In this document: positions 40,816 to 54,206 of the stretch, one piece after another
Layout: every line of letters starts with the position of its first letter
Position numbering within the stretch: position 1 is the first letter of the stretch
DNA from: Heligmosomoides polygyrus polygyrus
Taxonomy: Eukaryota; Nematoda; Chromadorea; Rhabditida; Heligmosomidae
Length of the DNA: 64,000 nucleotides
Assembly (NCBI GenBank): GCA_947396885.1
Contig: OX377204.1
Coordinates: forward strand, 27,349,706-27,413,705
Direction: 5' to 3'
Translations under genes and position numbers: made by a program
The notes under the pieces: generated by a model
What the model saw: only the letters and a program-made list of their open reading frames with translations
Databases searched by the model: none
What the model was told of the DNA's origin: nothing

Positions 40816-42522
40816 GAGATGGGTACAATCTCCCTCAGCCTTGAGTCGACCAGTCGTTCGTAGATCTTCATCGTGTGTGAGATCAGTTTGATCCCTCGGT
40901 AGCGGGAGCATTCGGAAGCGTCTCGCTTCTGCTTGAAGATGGGGACTATGGTGCTGTTCCTCCAGTCATCCGGCATCTTACCTTCTTTCGTGATTCTGTT
41001 GAGGAACTGCGTCAGCGCGTTGATTCCGAGGTCCCCGAGCACCTTCCAGGCCTTTACTGGCACACCGTCAGGCCCTGTTGCACTTCCGAGTTTCATCTTC
41101 CCTATGGCCTTGCGAACCTCTTCTAGCGTCAAGGGTGGGATGGGTCCTTCCGTTGGTTGTTCTTCCTCGGCTTCCCGACGAGGGAACTCCTCGTTCAGGA
41201 GTTCCTTGAAGTACTCCTCCCATCTCTCTCTGACCTCGACCGGCTTCCGTAACACCCTACCGTCAGCGCTCTTCACAGTCTTCACTACTCGAATGTCGAG
41301 GCTAGCTCTATGACGCGCCTTTGCCAGGCGGATGTCGAACATCTCTCCCTCTGGCCCGTCTAGATTCTCGAGGGCATTCATTTCCGCGTTCTTTGCCTTC
41401 GCTACAGCTGTTTTTGTTTTCCTCTTCAGCTTCCTATAGGCTGTGAGATGCTCGGGTGCCCTCGCCTTCTGCCACAGCTTGTAGGCCTCCTTCTTCCTCT
41501 TTACCGCAGCCTGCACCTCTTCGTTGCAGAACCATGCCGGTTTATCCCCTCTGGTTCCTCTCTTTGTTTCTTTCAGGTTTCCTTGGCATATCTCAGGATT
41601 GTTTGGGCTACCCTCCTTCAGGTCTCATTCACGGGACCAGCTGGATCTGGACGGCCTGCTTCGAGTACTGCCTTTCGTAGCTCGTTCCGCTCTGAACCCC
41701 GCAGTCTCCACCATCGGATCCTGGGTTCCGTCCTCACTTTGGGCCTGGTGAGTAGAGGTATGCTAAGGTCGGCTACCAAGGATCTATGCTGTGATGCCAC
41801 GTCTTCTCCCGGAATGACCTTCAAATCCCGGACTGTTTTCAGGGCAGCCCTTCGAAGCAGGATGTGGTCGACTTCCGTCCTTCTTCTTCCGCTAGCATAG
41901 GTCACCTTCTGGCTCTCCCTCTTCGCGAAGAAGGTGCTACAGACAGCCAGGTCGTAGGCGATAGCCAGATCCAGAATCCGTTCTCCATCCGAGTTTATCA
42001 GGCCGATCCCCCTACCTCCATGAACCCTTTCCACTCCTCTTCTGCCACTTCCCACATGCCCGTTCATGTCCCCTGCTATGGAGAGGTAGTTGCCTTCTGG
42101 TACGGACCTTATGGCTTCCTCGAGCGAGAGGTAGAAGTCATCCTTGTCGTGCTCGGGCATCCGGTCTGCGGAGCGTAGACAGACATGATGGTCCAGTAAC
42201 CCTCCTTCGTGTCCAGCCGCAGTGACATGATGCGGTCATTTATTCTTTGGACAGCCGCTACTGAATCCTTGAGGGACTCCGCGACAGCTATCCCTACCGC
42301 GTTCCTCTTGGTGTCCTCTCCGTTGTAGTACAGCTTGACCATTCCTCCGATCTCCCTGGCTTTCGCCCCTTTCCATCGCGTTTCCTTCAGACACAGGACT
42401 TGTATCCTTGTGCGCTTCATCAGGTCAGCCACTTCCCTAGATCTTCCGGTCAGCGTTCCCACATTCAGAGTCCCCAGTCGAACTAGCTTTTTTAGCCGAT
42501 CTAGAAATGTGGTCGAGGACAA
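40816..42522 (-). mobile_element. RTE-type LINE, second family, 3'-truncated
   Basis: Minus strand: endonuclease LVRLGTLNVGTLTGRSREV, QVLCLKETRWKGAKAREIGG, MSVYAPQTGC (frameshift near 42110), YLSIAGDMNGHVGSGRRGVE, RTEVDHILLRRAALK, then RT start GSATGPDGVPVKAWKVLGD, WRNSTIVPIFKQKRDASEC and YRGIKLISHTMKIYERLVDS. Homology ends abruptly after RLREIVPIS at the junction with CR1 copy 2, before motif A; RT motifs A and C are missing. A further frameshift lies near 41600. Confidence 0.85.
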
Positions 42523-43029
42523 GCTTTTAACATGTGAACAATTACAAAAATTCTAGTACGCTCAAAATTCAATATAATCAGCAAATTGTAACCCTTGACT
42601 CAAAGATCTCGTCAATTAAAGTATGCAACATTACTCATCAGCTCCATTTCACAGGTAACGCCCTAACGATTAGATCAATAATCGCAATACTGCCAGTGTT
42701 TCTGTGAAAATAAATGCATTGGTTCTTCACAGGTTGCTGCTAAAAAGGAGAGGTACAAACAAGGGTGACTTACAAATGAAGAATTTTACCAATCACATTC
42801 GTATCAAAATACAGCGGTTCAAGGCTCACTGATACACTCCAAAATGTAGACGTAATCACAAAACAGATCGTTTGCTAGACTAATGGTCCCAATCGTTAAA
42901 AAACTTGTATATCAGTGTGACCATGGGGGCAGTCAGCCCGAAAGTTTGCAAGTGAAGATATCTTTTTCAACGCGTAAACACTATAGAAGGCATTTGGCAA
43001 AGGGATATCATATTCCCAAAGCTGAACTT
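42523..43029. other. Unassigned spacer
   Basis: AT-rich spacer between two LINE remnants; nothing recognised. Confidence 0.5.
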
Positions 43030-43759
43030 GGACGCAGTTGAATCTTTCAAAGACGATGTTCATGAGGATCGGACAAGTTTCTGATGCCCAATTCTGTCTC
43101 TACGAAACGAACCCTGAATACAACAGCTAGTGTATCTGGGTCACGAAGTCAACATGGCCAACGACCTAGTGCCGGACCTGGGCAGCAGGAAACGAGCGGC
43201 TAGGGGAGCTTTCAAGAGCGACGAAGAAGTCGCAAGAAGACGGAGAACGGCCGACTCCGTGGCCACCTATTCGGCTCCACTGTTCTTCATGCCCTGACAT
43301 ACGACTTAGAACTTGAACCATACGAAAGCAGGATCAGCGTCGCAGAGCGGAGAACCGATATGACCATGCTCGAAGTGCCGCGACTCACGCAAATGAGAGA
43401 AGGCCTCCGGAGTTCCAAGCTTCGTAGATTTTCGAAGACGAGAGACGCTGTCGCGTAGGCCAATTCGTTAAAATTAGGTGGGCTGGCCACGTTTTGCGCT
43501 TCGCAGACACCGGCTGGACGAGAGCCGTCACCGACTGGATTCCGCAAGGTGTCGAGAGAACACCAGGACACCCATCAATGCGTGGGTCGGTTTTCTTCAT
43601 GAAAGCTCTGAACGACCGATATGAAGCTATTCGTGTCCCTCGAGCGAGGAGGGTCCATTGGGGCACTCTGGCACGCAGCAGGAACGAATGGAGACTGTGC
43701 TGGCGCCCTCTCGAGTAATTCGCTGATCTACGGAACGACAGGTGATACAGGTGATACAA
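43030..43759 (+). mobile_element. RTE LINE copy D, old 5'-truncated
   Basis: Degenerate 3' end of the copy A/B family: starts at the box for AATCTTACGAAGACGATGTT, continues through RFADTGWTRAVTDWIPQGVE and RVPRARRVHWGTLARSRNEW, and ends with GACAGGTGATACAGGTGATA. Many frameshifts; clearly older than copies A-C. No target-site duplication was recognised. Confidence 0.8.
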
Positions 43760-44016
43760 GAAAAAATTTGTGCATCACTACCGGGCCTCAGCAAAATCAA
43801 AGTCAACCATAAATTTTCTGTCTCTTACTAATTTTTATAGCCAAGAGCCAAGCAGAGCCAGAAAAAACTCCGTTTTCAGTTTAAACCAGAGGTACAGAAC
43901 AATCCTACCTACATTTGCAATAGGACAAGCGGTTAGTTAATGGGTAATTAAATGCCCTCAGAACACTAGTTTTATAGCCTTAATACAAAGTTGCAAGTAA
44001 TCGTAGATGGTGCAAA

Positions 44017-45678
44017 CTACTGTTGAAATTTAAAAGAACACGAAGTTAAATTATGAAGGACGAGAAATGCGGTTTCGCTCATTGTGATCTTCTGAACGGG
44101 AGCGTATACAGGAGATGCAAAAGGAATAGCAGGATGGGCAAATTCAACATTCGAGATCTCCTCGAAGTACTCATGCCATCGCTTCACAGCCATCTTACGA
44201 TCCAGAAGATGTCCGTTCTCGTCGTTAATGCCAAAGAACCTCTCGATGTCTTCTGCTTGGCGACAGCGAGCATTGGCGAGTCGGTAATGATAACGCTCAC
44301 CATCGCGCGTTTCCAGTTTTTCGCTGACTTCAGCGTAGTATGCGGCTTTAGCAGCAGCCACTGCCTTCTTTGCCGCTTTCTCCGCTTTTTGATAATTCCT
44401 CCAATTGTGAACTGTTTTATCACCGACATATACGTGATAGAGCCGTTTCTTTTCTCGGGCTTTTTCTTTGACATCGTGAGTCCACAGCCTTGCCTGCTTA
44501 TCGACCCAGCGTCGTCCAGGCTTCGTTGTGTCAAGTTCGAAGCGTGCAGCCCGAGTTATCGCATCGGTAGCACCCCTCCAGGTTTCGTCGACAGTCGTCA
44601 CCGTCGGCAACCGAATGCGAGAAATAACTGCCGCTTCCTTCTCTTTCAGTCGCCACCATTTGATTCTAGCCGACCCGCATCGCTCCACACGTTTCACCTC
44701 GGAGGTGTGATCTTCAGCGAGCAGATCAGTAGGCGGTGTTGCGTGGTAACCGTCCCACGCGGCACGGTCCTCGCATCTGTGACAAGGCTTTGGTCTTGAC
44801 GCCTAACAAGGACATAGTCAATCTGCGTTTTAGCGTTCCCCCTCTATAAAATGAGATGAGATGAGAGTCACGCTTTCGAAATTTGGTGTTCACGATGAGG
44901 TCATGTGAGCCTGCATACTCAGTATACGCTCACCATCGGCGTTGCGCGACCCATAGCCAAAACCACCATGACAGCTGTAGCCGTCTTTCGTTGCTCCCAT
45001 GTGACCATTAAGGTCACCTGCCACAACAACCATTCTTCTGACGGCACTTTCGCTGTCTTCTTATCAAGCAGGGACCAGAACTCGTCCATGGTTTGCTCGG
45101 AACAGCCAGACTGTGGAGCATATGCAGAAAAGAAATGACATCGTCAATGTTCTACGGCGACAACAATCTTCATCAAGCGGTCATCAAAACGTTCTACGCG
45201 TGCAATCGGAAACGTTCGGAGACGATAATATTGAAACGTTCGAAGACGATAATACCGACACCACTGGTGGTCCTGGGACTTCCACATAGAACGGCCTTAA
45301 AGCCTCGTCCTATGTCCCTTGACTTGCAGCTGAACCCCTCGTCTCCTGCACCGCACAGAAATCTATCTTTCTTCGCTCCAGTGCTTCTACCAACTCGCAC
45401 GAGCGGCCCGTTAACGTACCCACATTCAACGTTGCTACGCGGGTCTTGTCAACGTTACGGGACTTTCGGACTAGCTCAGTTGCCCCCCGAAGCCGTCCTC
45501 GCATGAGGGACCCACGCATACTTTCCACACTCGCCGGGCTTTGCGAGTGCGCGTCGGCTCCCGCGGACGCCGTATCAATATCTCGAAATCTCTTAAGCGT
45601 CATCAACCATGTGGTGTGACATGGGTCTTCATAGGCCGGCCTGTCACAAGGGCCTGTCGCCTGCAATCGAGTATCCAC
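44017..45678 (-). mobile_element. RTE-type LINE, third family, degenerate and 3'-truncated
   Basis: Minus strand: TRVATLNVGTLTGRSCELVE and RRKIDFCAVQETR (endonuclease start, ~45400), a degenerate middle, then RIKWWRLKEKEAAVISRIRL, DETWRGATDAITRAARFE, RRWVDKQARLWTHDVKEK and KRWHEYFEEISNVEFAHPA (endonuclease-RT linker, 44100-44700). The RT itself is missing. Many frameshifts. Confidence 0.75.
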
Positions 45679-45689
45679 GATTAGCTTAG

Positions 45690-48600
45690 CTCATAGAAGG
45701 AGCAGTTTCCAGTGGCACCACGTGGAGGAACGGACATTGCCACCAGTTTTTGAACCGTCCCACTGTAATCGCTTTCTCTAAGCTATATTGTAGATTACCC
45801 TTAGTTCAGTTGAACACCGAACTTTCAGTTTTCATGGACGAAGCCGAGACCGAATAGAGGCCCATGAAACCGGACGATTTCCAAAAATTCGGCGTCAAAG
45901 ATGAGGGAAATTTTACAAAGAAGTAGATCATGATGATCGTATTTTCTTGCCGGCTATGAAAAAGTGCACCATGTAGAGCGTACCCAGTATACTTTAAATG
46001 TTGCTTATTCCGGGCGATTATGGAGATATTCCCTTTGGGTGCAATTATCTCGCTCAACGACTGGAGGCCGCTGCCGTCGAGGCTATATAGATCACCGAAT
46101 CAACTTTTTTAAAGACCACTGACTGATGCCTCCTACATCATTGGATAAATCATTCAGAGTAGATTCGAAAGGTCGCAATTGTTTTCTGATCATTGTGATT
46201 TGAAGGGAGGGAGTTATGAAAAAACGGCGGAAACGGCGTTTTCCCATCTATTCCGCCTAAAAACCAAAAGACAGTAGCGGTATTCTACCTCCTTTGGAAC
46301 CAACGAGGAATGAATTCCCCCAAGAGTTACTGCGGCGCGGCCTGCAAAGCTTTCCACTAGGACTGAAGGTTCTTATCACGCTAGGAGCGACTTCTTATGA
46401 ACAACACTGTTCTGCGAAAATCTAAAATGCATAATTAAGTTGCATTTTGAATATCGCAAAATTTGGTACATTCTCACCGTTTTTATACGACTGACAAGTT
46501 GTGAGTTTTCGTTGCAATGCTTTAGGCCACCTTGTATATAAGCGGCCAACCTAACAGTTTCATATGCCAGATACGCATCCATGCTGCTATATCCCGTAGA
46601 AGTAGTAAGTAAATCAGCGACAAAAGGATTGTCTGACTCCGTCCTTTATCATTTATCATCACTTCTTGGAAATACTCTTTTAAATTTAACCCACTAAAGG
46701 TGTTTGATTTCGATTGTAATTGGAATTCGAGATTCAGATGGCGTTCTTTTCATAGTCATCTCAAATTCAGTGAATTGCTAGAACAAACCTGAGATTGGAA
46801 TAGTTGGTCGTCATGTGACCAGCGCAGCTCGTTGTGTTCATAAAATAGCTATTCACAGCCTCAACGGCGCTCCGTGGAAGTCAATGCGGGGTGCATCCTA
46901 CGGAATTCATCAATGGCTGCCTCCTTTGCTCCTCATTCGTTTCTACTTGATGTAAAAAAATTAGAAGCAGGTCTCACAAGCGTTTACTGACCATGATCAT
47001 ATTTGCGTTTGAGGTGAATTAATAGGGAATGCGAAGATATTTCAAAGTCACATTAGTTCTAAAAACGCGTTCCAGTCGATTTCTATCACTAAATCGCCAC
47101 TCATTTATTCAAAAATTACGTTCCTCCCATTTGATGCCACCCGATGCGATAAAATGTTATGTTCTAAAGATTAAGGACCACGTAGGCTCTAAGATAACTA
47201 AATTTCCTTTATCGCAGCTGGCGCGGTGAAGTGTGAAAAGTGGAGCAAAGAAATATAATAATTCGCGAGCCGCTTTTTCCACATTCAGAAGGACGGTTAT
47301 GTAGGTAGAAAACAGCGGCGCAAAAAATAAGAGTGTGGAATTTTTGAGACAAATGCACCTGGAACTGCTGGAACTGAAAAGGAGCGGTGTTAAGGGGAGA
47401 CCAGCGAGATGGCAGAAAACAACCATAAAAACAACGTCAACACGGCCTTTCGATTGGAAATGTACGGAGGGAACGGAGCTGGACCTCATGACGTGATGGG
47501 GATGGTTCACCACATGTGCCCCCTCGGCTGGCTGCTTCCTGGTCTTGCTGTTTTCGCCTTCCATTAATACATGGCTGCTTCTATCAATGGCGTTAAATCG
47601 GTCTATTTAAGTAATCGCTTGTTTTGTATTATTTATGGACACAAATGGAAAATCAGCGATTTAGCCTCCACTTATTTAGATTTTGAAAGAGAACAATCAC
47701 ATGGTGCTAACGAGTCTACTAGTTATTAAATGGAGGAGCATTTATTAAAAGGCGTAAATCTCGGTGACAAAAGTGTTTGGAGCTTCCTGAACGGCCACTT
47801 TGGACTCACTACTCTGCTCAAGCGATCCAATCCCTATCCCTAAAATCCCTATCCAAATCTAGCAAACCGCTTAGAAGCCTAAAAGTTCGGAAAAACTTTG
47901 CTTCGCTCTGTACGATAAAACTTCTACCTGACGCGAACTGATAGTGCAATAGTTTGCTTCGAAACATTGTGAAAATTTTCACTTCAACCACAAAAATCAT
48001 CTCTGCTAAAAATTGAAGTTTCGCAGAAGGGAAGGAATAGCATCACACACTGCGCAATAGCTTAGTTCAGAAAGCACTACGTCGTCCTTTTTCTTAAAGT
48101 CGTGCTTGGATAGCCTAAATTTCTTCTTCATCTTCATCCTACTGGTGCCAAATTCAAAGGCGAGAGTTCATCCTACGTATTTTCCGGAACAGGTAGCTTT
48201 ACCCTACCCCTACCGCAGCAAACCCAGATGTTCTTCTATAGTTATGGTATGGCAACCGCAAACAACGTTCTCGTTTTCAAAGTTTTCTCACACATTTTGT
48301 AGAAGTTAGGAATAGGAGCGGGCGCTGATTGACCTTTCAAGGTTCTACGTACATAGTTCGGATTCCTCGCCCACGTCGACTAAGCTTTCCATCTCTTTGG
48401 GGTAAATTTGCACGAATCATGTGGGCGAAGGATAAAACACTGAACTATCCATCAGCTGGCCACCCCGAGTCGTTGCACAAGCCAGATACTCATACAAGTT
48501 GTCAGCAGGGTACTGCGCAGAAGTAGAATGAATGGCGCATCCCACAACACCGACTTTTGGCCCTTATATTGTACATAATACCCACATCCATTTTCACTGT

Positions 48601-51600
48601 TGGAGTAGTAGGCACCGCCTCCCACGTGTCTCTCCCTTGAGTCTGTTTACATTGCTTGAATGACCATAGCTTATAGCTGATGTTAAAGTATGGGAAAACT
48701 AAAATATGGAGTAGCCTACGTTGAAGGTATGAGTGCACTTGTAAAGTGCATCGCGACGTTTGCTAACGCAAGATTATTAACGTGAAGTTCCCAATGTCCA
48801 AATTACGATTCCCTCTCCTCCATCTAATCTTCTGATTTTTCACACCTTGAAAAGATCATACATTTATCGCAATCTAAAATTTTAAGAACTTTCTTCAAAA
48901 GTGTAAAGTACAGCGTAAATAACAATCACCGACAAAACCGGGACTACCAGTAGTGTTCTTACGATCATTGAAACAGTATAATCAAATTCTTAAAAACCTA
49001 TCAAAGAGTGATTCGCTAAAATGCTCTAGATCTTAATCATAATACAAAAAAATTAGATCTCAACAACTAGCTACGAATTCCCACCAAAACTGTCTCCAAA
49101 ATATATTCAGTTCTAATGCTTTCGTGCGAGCTGATTTTAAACGTTTCGCAAAATTGGAAAAAAAGCTTCGTTGATGTCGACTTTAGAGTTGACGCTGCGT
49201 TGTCCGAAAAAATCCCATAATCGGCATGGCTCCGAAATTGTGAAGGCGAGTTCGTCCGCCCTTGGTGGCATAAAACCTGCTGACCTGCTCCCTCTGTTTG
49301 CCTTACTTTTTCTTATCGCTTCAGTTTGGTGCATCCACTTCTGCTCTTCTCCGCAGGCCTCGCGAAAGTACGGCCGGCTAATAAAACCCTCCATGTCCAA
49401 GTGTTTCGACTTTACGCAGTTTCTTTACAGTTAATAATAGCTTTGCAGGCTAATAATAACTACATTTTAACGCTTAAATAATTCGGATCATTAGTCAAAG
49501 AAGGGGAAATGGCGCATCATTATGCAGTGCTCTGTCAAGACGCGATCGTGCTGTTTCTAAAGGCGAGGATCTTAGTCTTTTTCAAAGCTTCCAAGGCATT
49601 GCTAGCAGTTTAGAGCATCGTTTTTTTAAACATCGATTGTACAGTGATCGAACACAACTGGAAGTTGTACTTTTTCTCATCCGCTATTTCTCCATGATTA
49701 TTCTCCAAACAGTACCCTGTAGTTATGCAAAACAGATACCGTTACAGTTTGTCAACGGATGAGAAATGAGAGTTGAAAACCTAGAACTGGGATGCACTGT
49801 GCTGCCCAGTCACTCACGTAATATTATACATTTCATTGCGAAATAACTTAATTGGAAAGCTTTCGTACTCACGCAACAGAATCTGTCTGCTCATAGTTTT
49901 AGGAGGGTTTCGGTGATCTAATTCACGCTAAGAGATGCAAAGCAGCGTGACCCTTCATGAAATAGGAGGTCAATTTCCATTTATAAGATGCTTCTCTGCC
50001 ATTGTTTTGCACATTTTAAGGACTCATAAAAAACAAGGATAAGAGAATGGAGATGAATTTGGCAATTTTATTAGGGATACATCAATGATTAATTACAGCC
50101 TTATAGGCTTCATATAGAACATACTGTTTCTATCAGGTAGTGTCGCTGCACATGGTCAGCGAATATAGACTAATGTTTAATCGTCGCAAGAAAATACTGT
50201 CACCAAATGTGAATAAGAGCTAACTCCACGTATGCTTCGTAATGTTGGAAACGTGCATAGAACATGATCGGTTCGCTTCCGGAGAAGCAGTGCTCTTTGC
50301 TAGTCGTGTAAATTGCATAGGCCTACTGCGTTAAATGTTAAACAGAACCCGTATCTTGCCCGGAAAATGAGCCATAATCGTTAAAAAATTAATTAAAATT
50401 TAAATTCTAATCGAATTTGATTTTGAAATAATTGCTCTTTCTCAGCGAACTCTCGAATTCCTTCTCGGCTGAATTTTGATCGCCAGAATTCCTCGAACAG
50501 CGACAACAGAAATGTCTGTGGTGTTGCTCTCCGCATAGCTATTACTTCCTCCTTGGTGTGACAACACTATAAAAACGCCACGTGGGCATTGGGACACTAA
50601 ATGCCGACCTCCGCAACTGCCCTCCCCTCTTACTAATCCGTTTTCCCATACTCTTCCTATGTATCTGACTTCTCTTCAAAAATGAATTTTCTCTAATAAT
50701 GACGTGGCAGTACGTAACCCTACACATACAGGTTCTGCGAAGTGATGTCGCAGATCGTACTTCGCGTACGGGATACGTGCAAACTTCACAAACTTCGAAA
50801 ATCCGACAACCAAAATTAAGGTTCATCAGAGAATTATGAAGATTCCTTCGCTTGGTATCGGTTTTAGTATTAACGGGAGCTTGATTTCAAGAATAACCTT
50901 CTGCCGAACCCGAAAGCAAGCTATGTCTTGCCAATTTTACTTGTTTCGGATTGCTTCCCGGCTTTTTTTACACAATCCGGTCAGCCAAGGTGTGGTGCGC
51001 TCCTTTATGAAGGAAAAATAGTCCTATCGCTTTTTCGTGCTAATCAGTGCTTTAGTGGTGTTTCGTATTTCTAAGCTTCACACCACGAGCAATTACTTCT
51101 GTAGCTAATCTAAATGTGTCAAAGATTTCCCTTTCCCTAATTCCATTCAATGGTTGGCCCTTTATTAGTCTACGCCTCTTCGTGAGCTGTGACAATGTCG
51201 CACAGAACTAGTCTTCAAGTGCTTTTCTTAAACCATCGGTAATACTTGTTACTTCCATTGTATTCTCAGCGCTTGAGTGCTGCTGACCTACATTCCCTAC
51301 GTTTCGGGCGTGGGTGGAAACTTATCAATTTAGCAATATCCACCCATGATAAACCACAAAGGAACAACCGGCAGACAAACACTGTAAACTCAAAATAACA
51401 TCTAATCGTTAGCCTTTGCCACATATGTAGTGGTAGATATCTAAATAAGCATTTTTCTCGGAAGGAGTCGATTCTGCACAGAACACAAAAGGCCGAAACT
51501 TTTTGTAGATTAAACTAAACAATTCCTATAATACATAGTGCGAGAAATTTTCTTTAATCTAATGATTATTCTGTTTCAGACAAAACTTGACAATGACGAT

Positions 51601-53180
51601 ATCCTCATGCCTCACTTTTTCTCAGAATGACGCAAGCAGAGCTTTAATTTGATCCCGGTAAAGAAGGACCGTGTTTAGTAGCTTTTTGGTTGAGAAAGAT
51701 AGAAAAGCAGCGTCATTCCATACCATGAATTTCTGGTCATTGTAATTTTCTTTAAAAAACTTCTGCTAAGGACAGGCGCTAAGGCTTAGTTTATTAGAAG
51801 TGCTGCTGAATCAGAGAACGAAGAACAGTTCTTGTTGTACCACTGGAATTCATAGCAAGGGTTTTCTCGGAGATATCGACCTCGAATCCTCAATTCCAAA
51901 ATAAGCGAAAACACTGTGGAAATTATCTTATTTCACTCATTCTCCCAATTCTTTTATCAACCTACAAATAGAGAACTAAAGCGAGAACGATTAATCGCGT
52001 TTAACAAAGCAGAAGAAAATGAAAACAATATGGAAAAAAGAGTGCCTTTCGTGTACGTTTAGACTCTCAAAGACGTCACGTTGTCAAGAGATGTTGCCTG
52101 GTGTGATTAATTGTTTGTTAGGCACCAACAATCTTGTACTGACCTAAACACCGTTCACGACGGATAGAAATATTTGTGTTCTCGTTTCTGTTACAGGAAG
52201 AAGGGTTTTCTTCTCCGGAATGTTCTACAGAAAATAGTGGGACTAAGTAAGACAAACGATGAAGAACTAAGGCACTCTGACACGAAGTTTCAGAATTTTG
52301 TTTCAAGACAGGTTCGATAAGATCGAGCCTTCTGTCCGATGGTTCGCCGATACCAGTCTTTGTTAAACTTCAGGAAACAGTTCGGACTTTACAAACTTCC
52401 TCTCTACATGCAAACACTTGGTTCTCCGTGATGCCATACCTTACCTTACTGGCTTTTCTAACATTTTAATCAATAATTCTTAAAATTCTAATATCTCTTA
52501 TTTGATTCATAACTGATATACAATTGTAATAAATCTAATCTCCGTGCCCAATTTCTCATTGTACAAGCTCAATATCGCTACACACCCATTACTATTACCG
52601 TAAGAAGCTGTCCAATAAAGCCGACGCTTGCCATTTTTATACATCTGGTTTTTGTCTGATTTGATTTTTTTCAATCTTTGCGGATACCTTTGTTGCAGTA
52701 TGACATCTTAAAACGTATGTTTGGTCCTTAAACGGTAAAACCTTGCGAAAGCAACGACATCAACGTGATTTCCATATCGGGCATCAGTGTTCAAAAACGT
52801 GCAACCGTTTAGTAACACACCTTTTGTTTTCGTTTTGACACTTCTTCTTGTTTATGTTTGTAATAGTATGATGGCTTCACTATCAAATTATTTCCCAGTA
52901 TAGAAGCTTTTGAAACTAACGAGGAAGTTGCTCAAATTTATTAGGAAGCTCTTCTGCCTACCATACCATCGAAATGTTTCATCTATTCTTTCCATTACCA
53001 AAATGCTGCATTGCCAAACCTACCGTAGAGAGGAACAAAACCACCTCGCCTTGCTTAGGTAGAAGATATAAAGTTTAGAATACTTTCAAAGTGAGTCTAT
53101 AATGGTTTAAAGTGCAGTAGATTTCTTCTCGCTGTTTTCCCCTCCATTGGACCTCAATTTTCCTTTGTTCCTTACTACAC
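45690..53180. other. AT-rich region without recognisable genes
   Basis: About 7.5 kb in which I found no exon, RNA gene or element with confidence. Frames are short and look random. A short GC-richer stretch at 49170-49430 has an 87-codon frame with one hydrophobic segment, not supported further. A dispersed repeat lies at 48430-48555. Confidence 0.5.
48430..48555 (+). repeat. Dispersed repeat, copy 1
   Basis: Matches the complement of 58505-58640: CTGGCCACCCCGAGTCGTTGC against GTGGCCACCACAAGTCATTGC, and GCAGAAGTAGAATGAATGGCGCATCCCA against GTAGAAGTAGAATGCGCTGGCCCATCCCA. Element type unknown. Confidence 0.4.
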
Positions 53181-53184
53181 GGCC

Positions 53185-53379
53185 TTGCAGAAATCTGTAC
53201 TCTTTCCAGAACGCCCTCCTACACCAGCAGCTGCCGAGGATGTCTTGGTCATGGATCGAGAAGGTGGGCGAGCTCCACTTCGAAGTTTGTTATCGGCGCG
53301 ATGGCGTCGTCTTCGCCGAGGCGTTTTGCAATGCAGATTCATTATTTATCGTCTCGCTAGATCCGAGAACCCACCGTAG
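53185..53379 (+). CDS. Orphan exon-like segment
   Basis: Follows a good acceptor (GGCCTTGCAG). The frame reads KSVLFPERPPTPAAAEDVLV, MDREGGRAPLRSLLSARWRR, LRRGVLQCRFIIYRLARSEN and PP before TAG. A second overlapping frame (to 53446) is also open. GC-rich in an AT-rich neighbourhood, hence noted, but no homology is recognised and no partner exon was found. Confidence 0.2.
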   Translation: MQKSVLFPERPPTPAAAEDVLVMDREGGRAPLRSLLSARWRRLRRGVLQCRFIIYRLARSENPP

Positions 53380-54017
53380 GCGACCGAGATCGGGTACCAT
53401 CACTAGGCTAATGCTACCCCACCCGAGAGCCGCAAATAGGTGTTGAGCGATATTTTCCACGTCAGTCACCGCCACCCCCTATCATGCTAATTTCGGGCTG
53501 CACTCGAGGAACGGAGACCAGCGAGAGTCTCACGGTGAGCACGTTCTTGTCCGTTTTTATTACTACATCAGGGAGCGTTTCTAATGTTCGAAATGCTGTT
53601 TTTAATGACACTGCCTCTGCTGACTTAGCCACGGGTTTGTTTGCTAGCTTACTTATGGATGAACCTCACCCTGTGGCATGCTATGTGGTTAAAGATCACT
53701 CGGCTAAGTGATTCAATGCTCAGTCAACCTTTCATAAATCATCTAGCAGGTTAATTCAACCCAGTGCATACTTTGTTCTCATTAGGTGTCAACAATACAA
53801 ATATGGCTCGAGATGGTTCATAGCTAAATACTGCCTCTCTAACATGCTGAAGTCGGGTCAATGTGAAGCTTGAACACATGGCTAAAGACTAGCACTCCGT
53901 CCAAAAATTTGTTGACGCTGGAATTCTATGTTTTTGGTCACATAGGATTTTTGACAAAGCATCCCTTCGCCGAAGACGACTTGATGAAGTCTTTACCAGA
54001 GAATGCCCTCAGCTTCC

Positions 54018-54206
54018 CGTGAAGCTTCGTTCAGAGACCTATGCTATGTGAAAGAGCTCGAAACGATGATCACGATTATGTGGACCAAATTTGCTAGTTG
54101 AGCGCGTTCTAACTGGCTATAAGATCCATTTAGCAAATTTAGTCCAAATATTTGTGATCGTTTCGAACTCCTTCACATGACATAGGTCTCTGTACGAAGT
54201 TCCCAT
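54018..54206. repeat. Foldback repeat, ~80 bp arms
   Basis: CTTCGTTCAGAGACCTATGC...TCGAAACGATGATCACGATT on the left pairs with AATCACAAATATTTGGAC-type complement on the right (GAAGTTCCCATTGG end). Imperfect arms around a ~25 nt spacer. Probably a small non-autonomous element. Confidence 0.5.

Noticed and set aside
48106..48309. Secreted-protein exon with signal-like NFFFIFILLV
   Set aside because: No ATG start, and the following frame has no recognisable protein; a hydrophobic run from T-rich DNA.
49171..49434. 87-codon frame with one hydrophobic segment
   Set aside because: Opposite strand is equally open and no homology is recognised; nothing favours coding.
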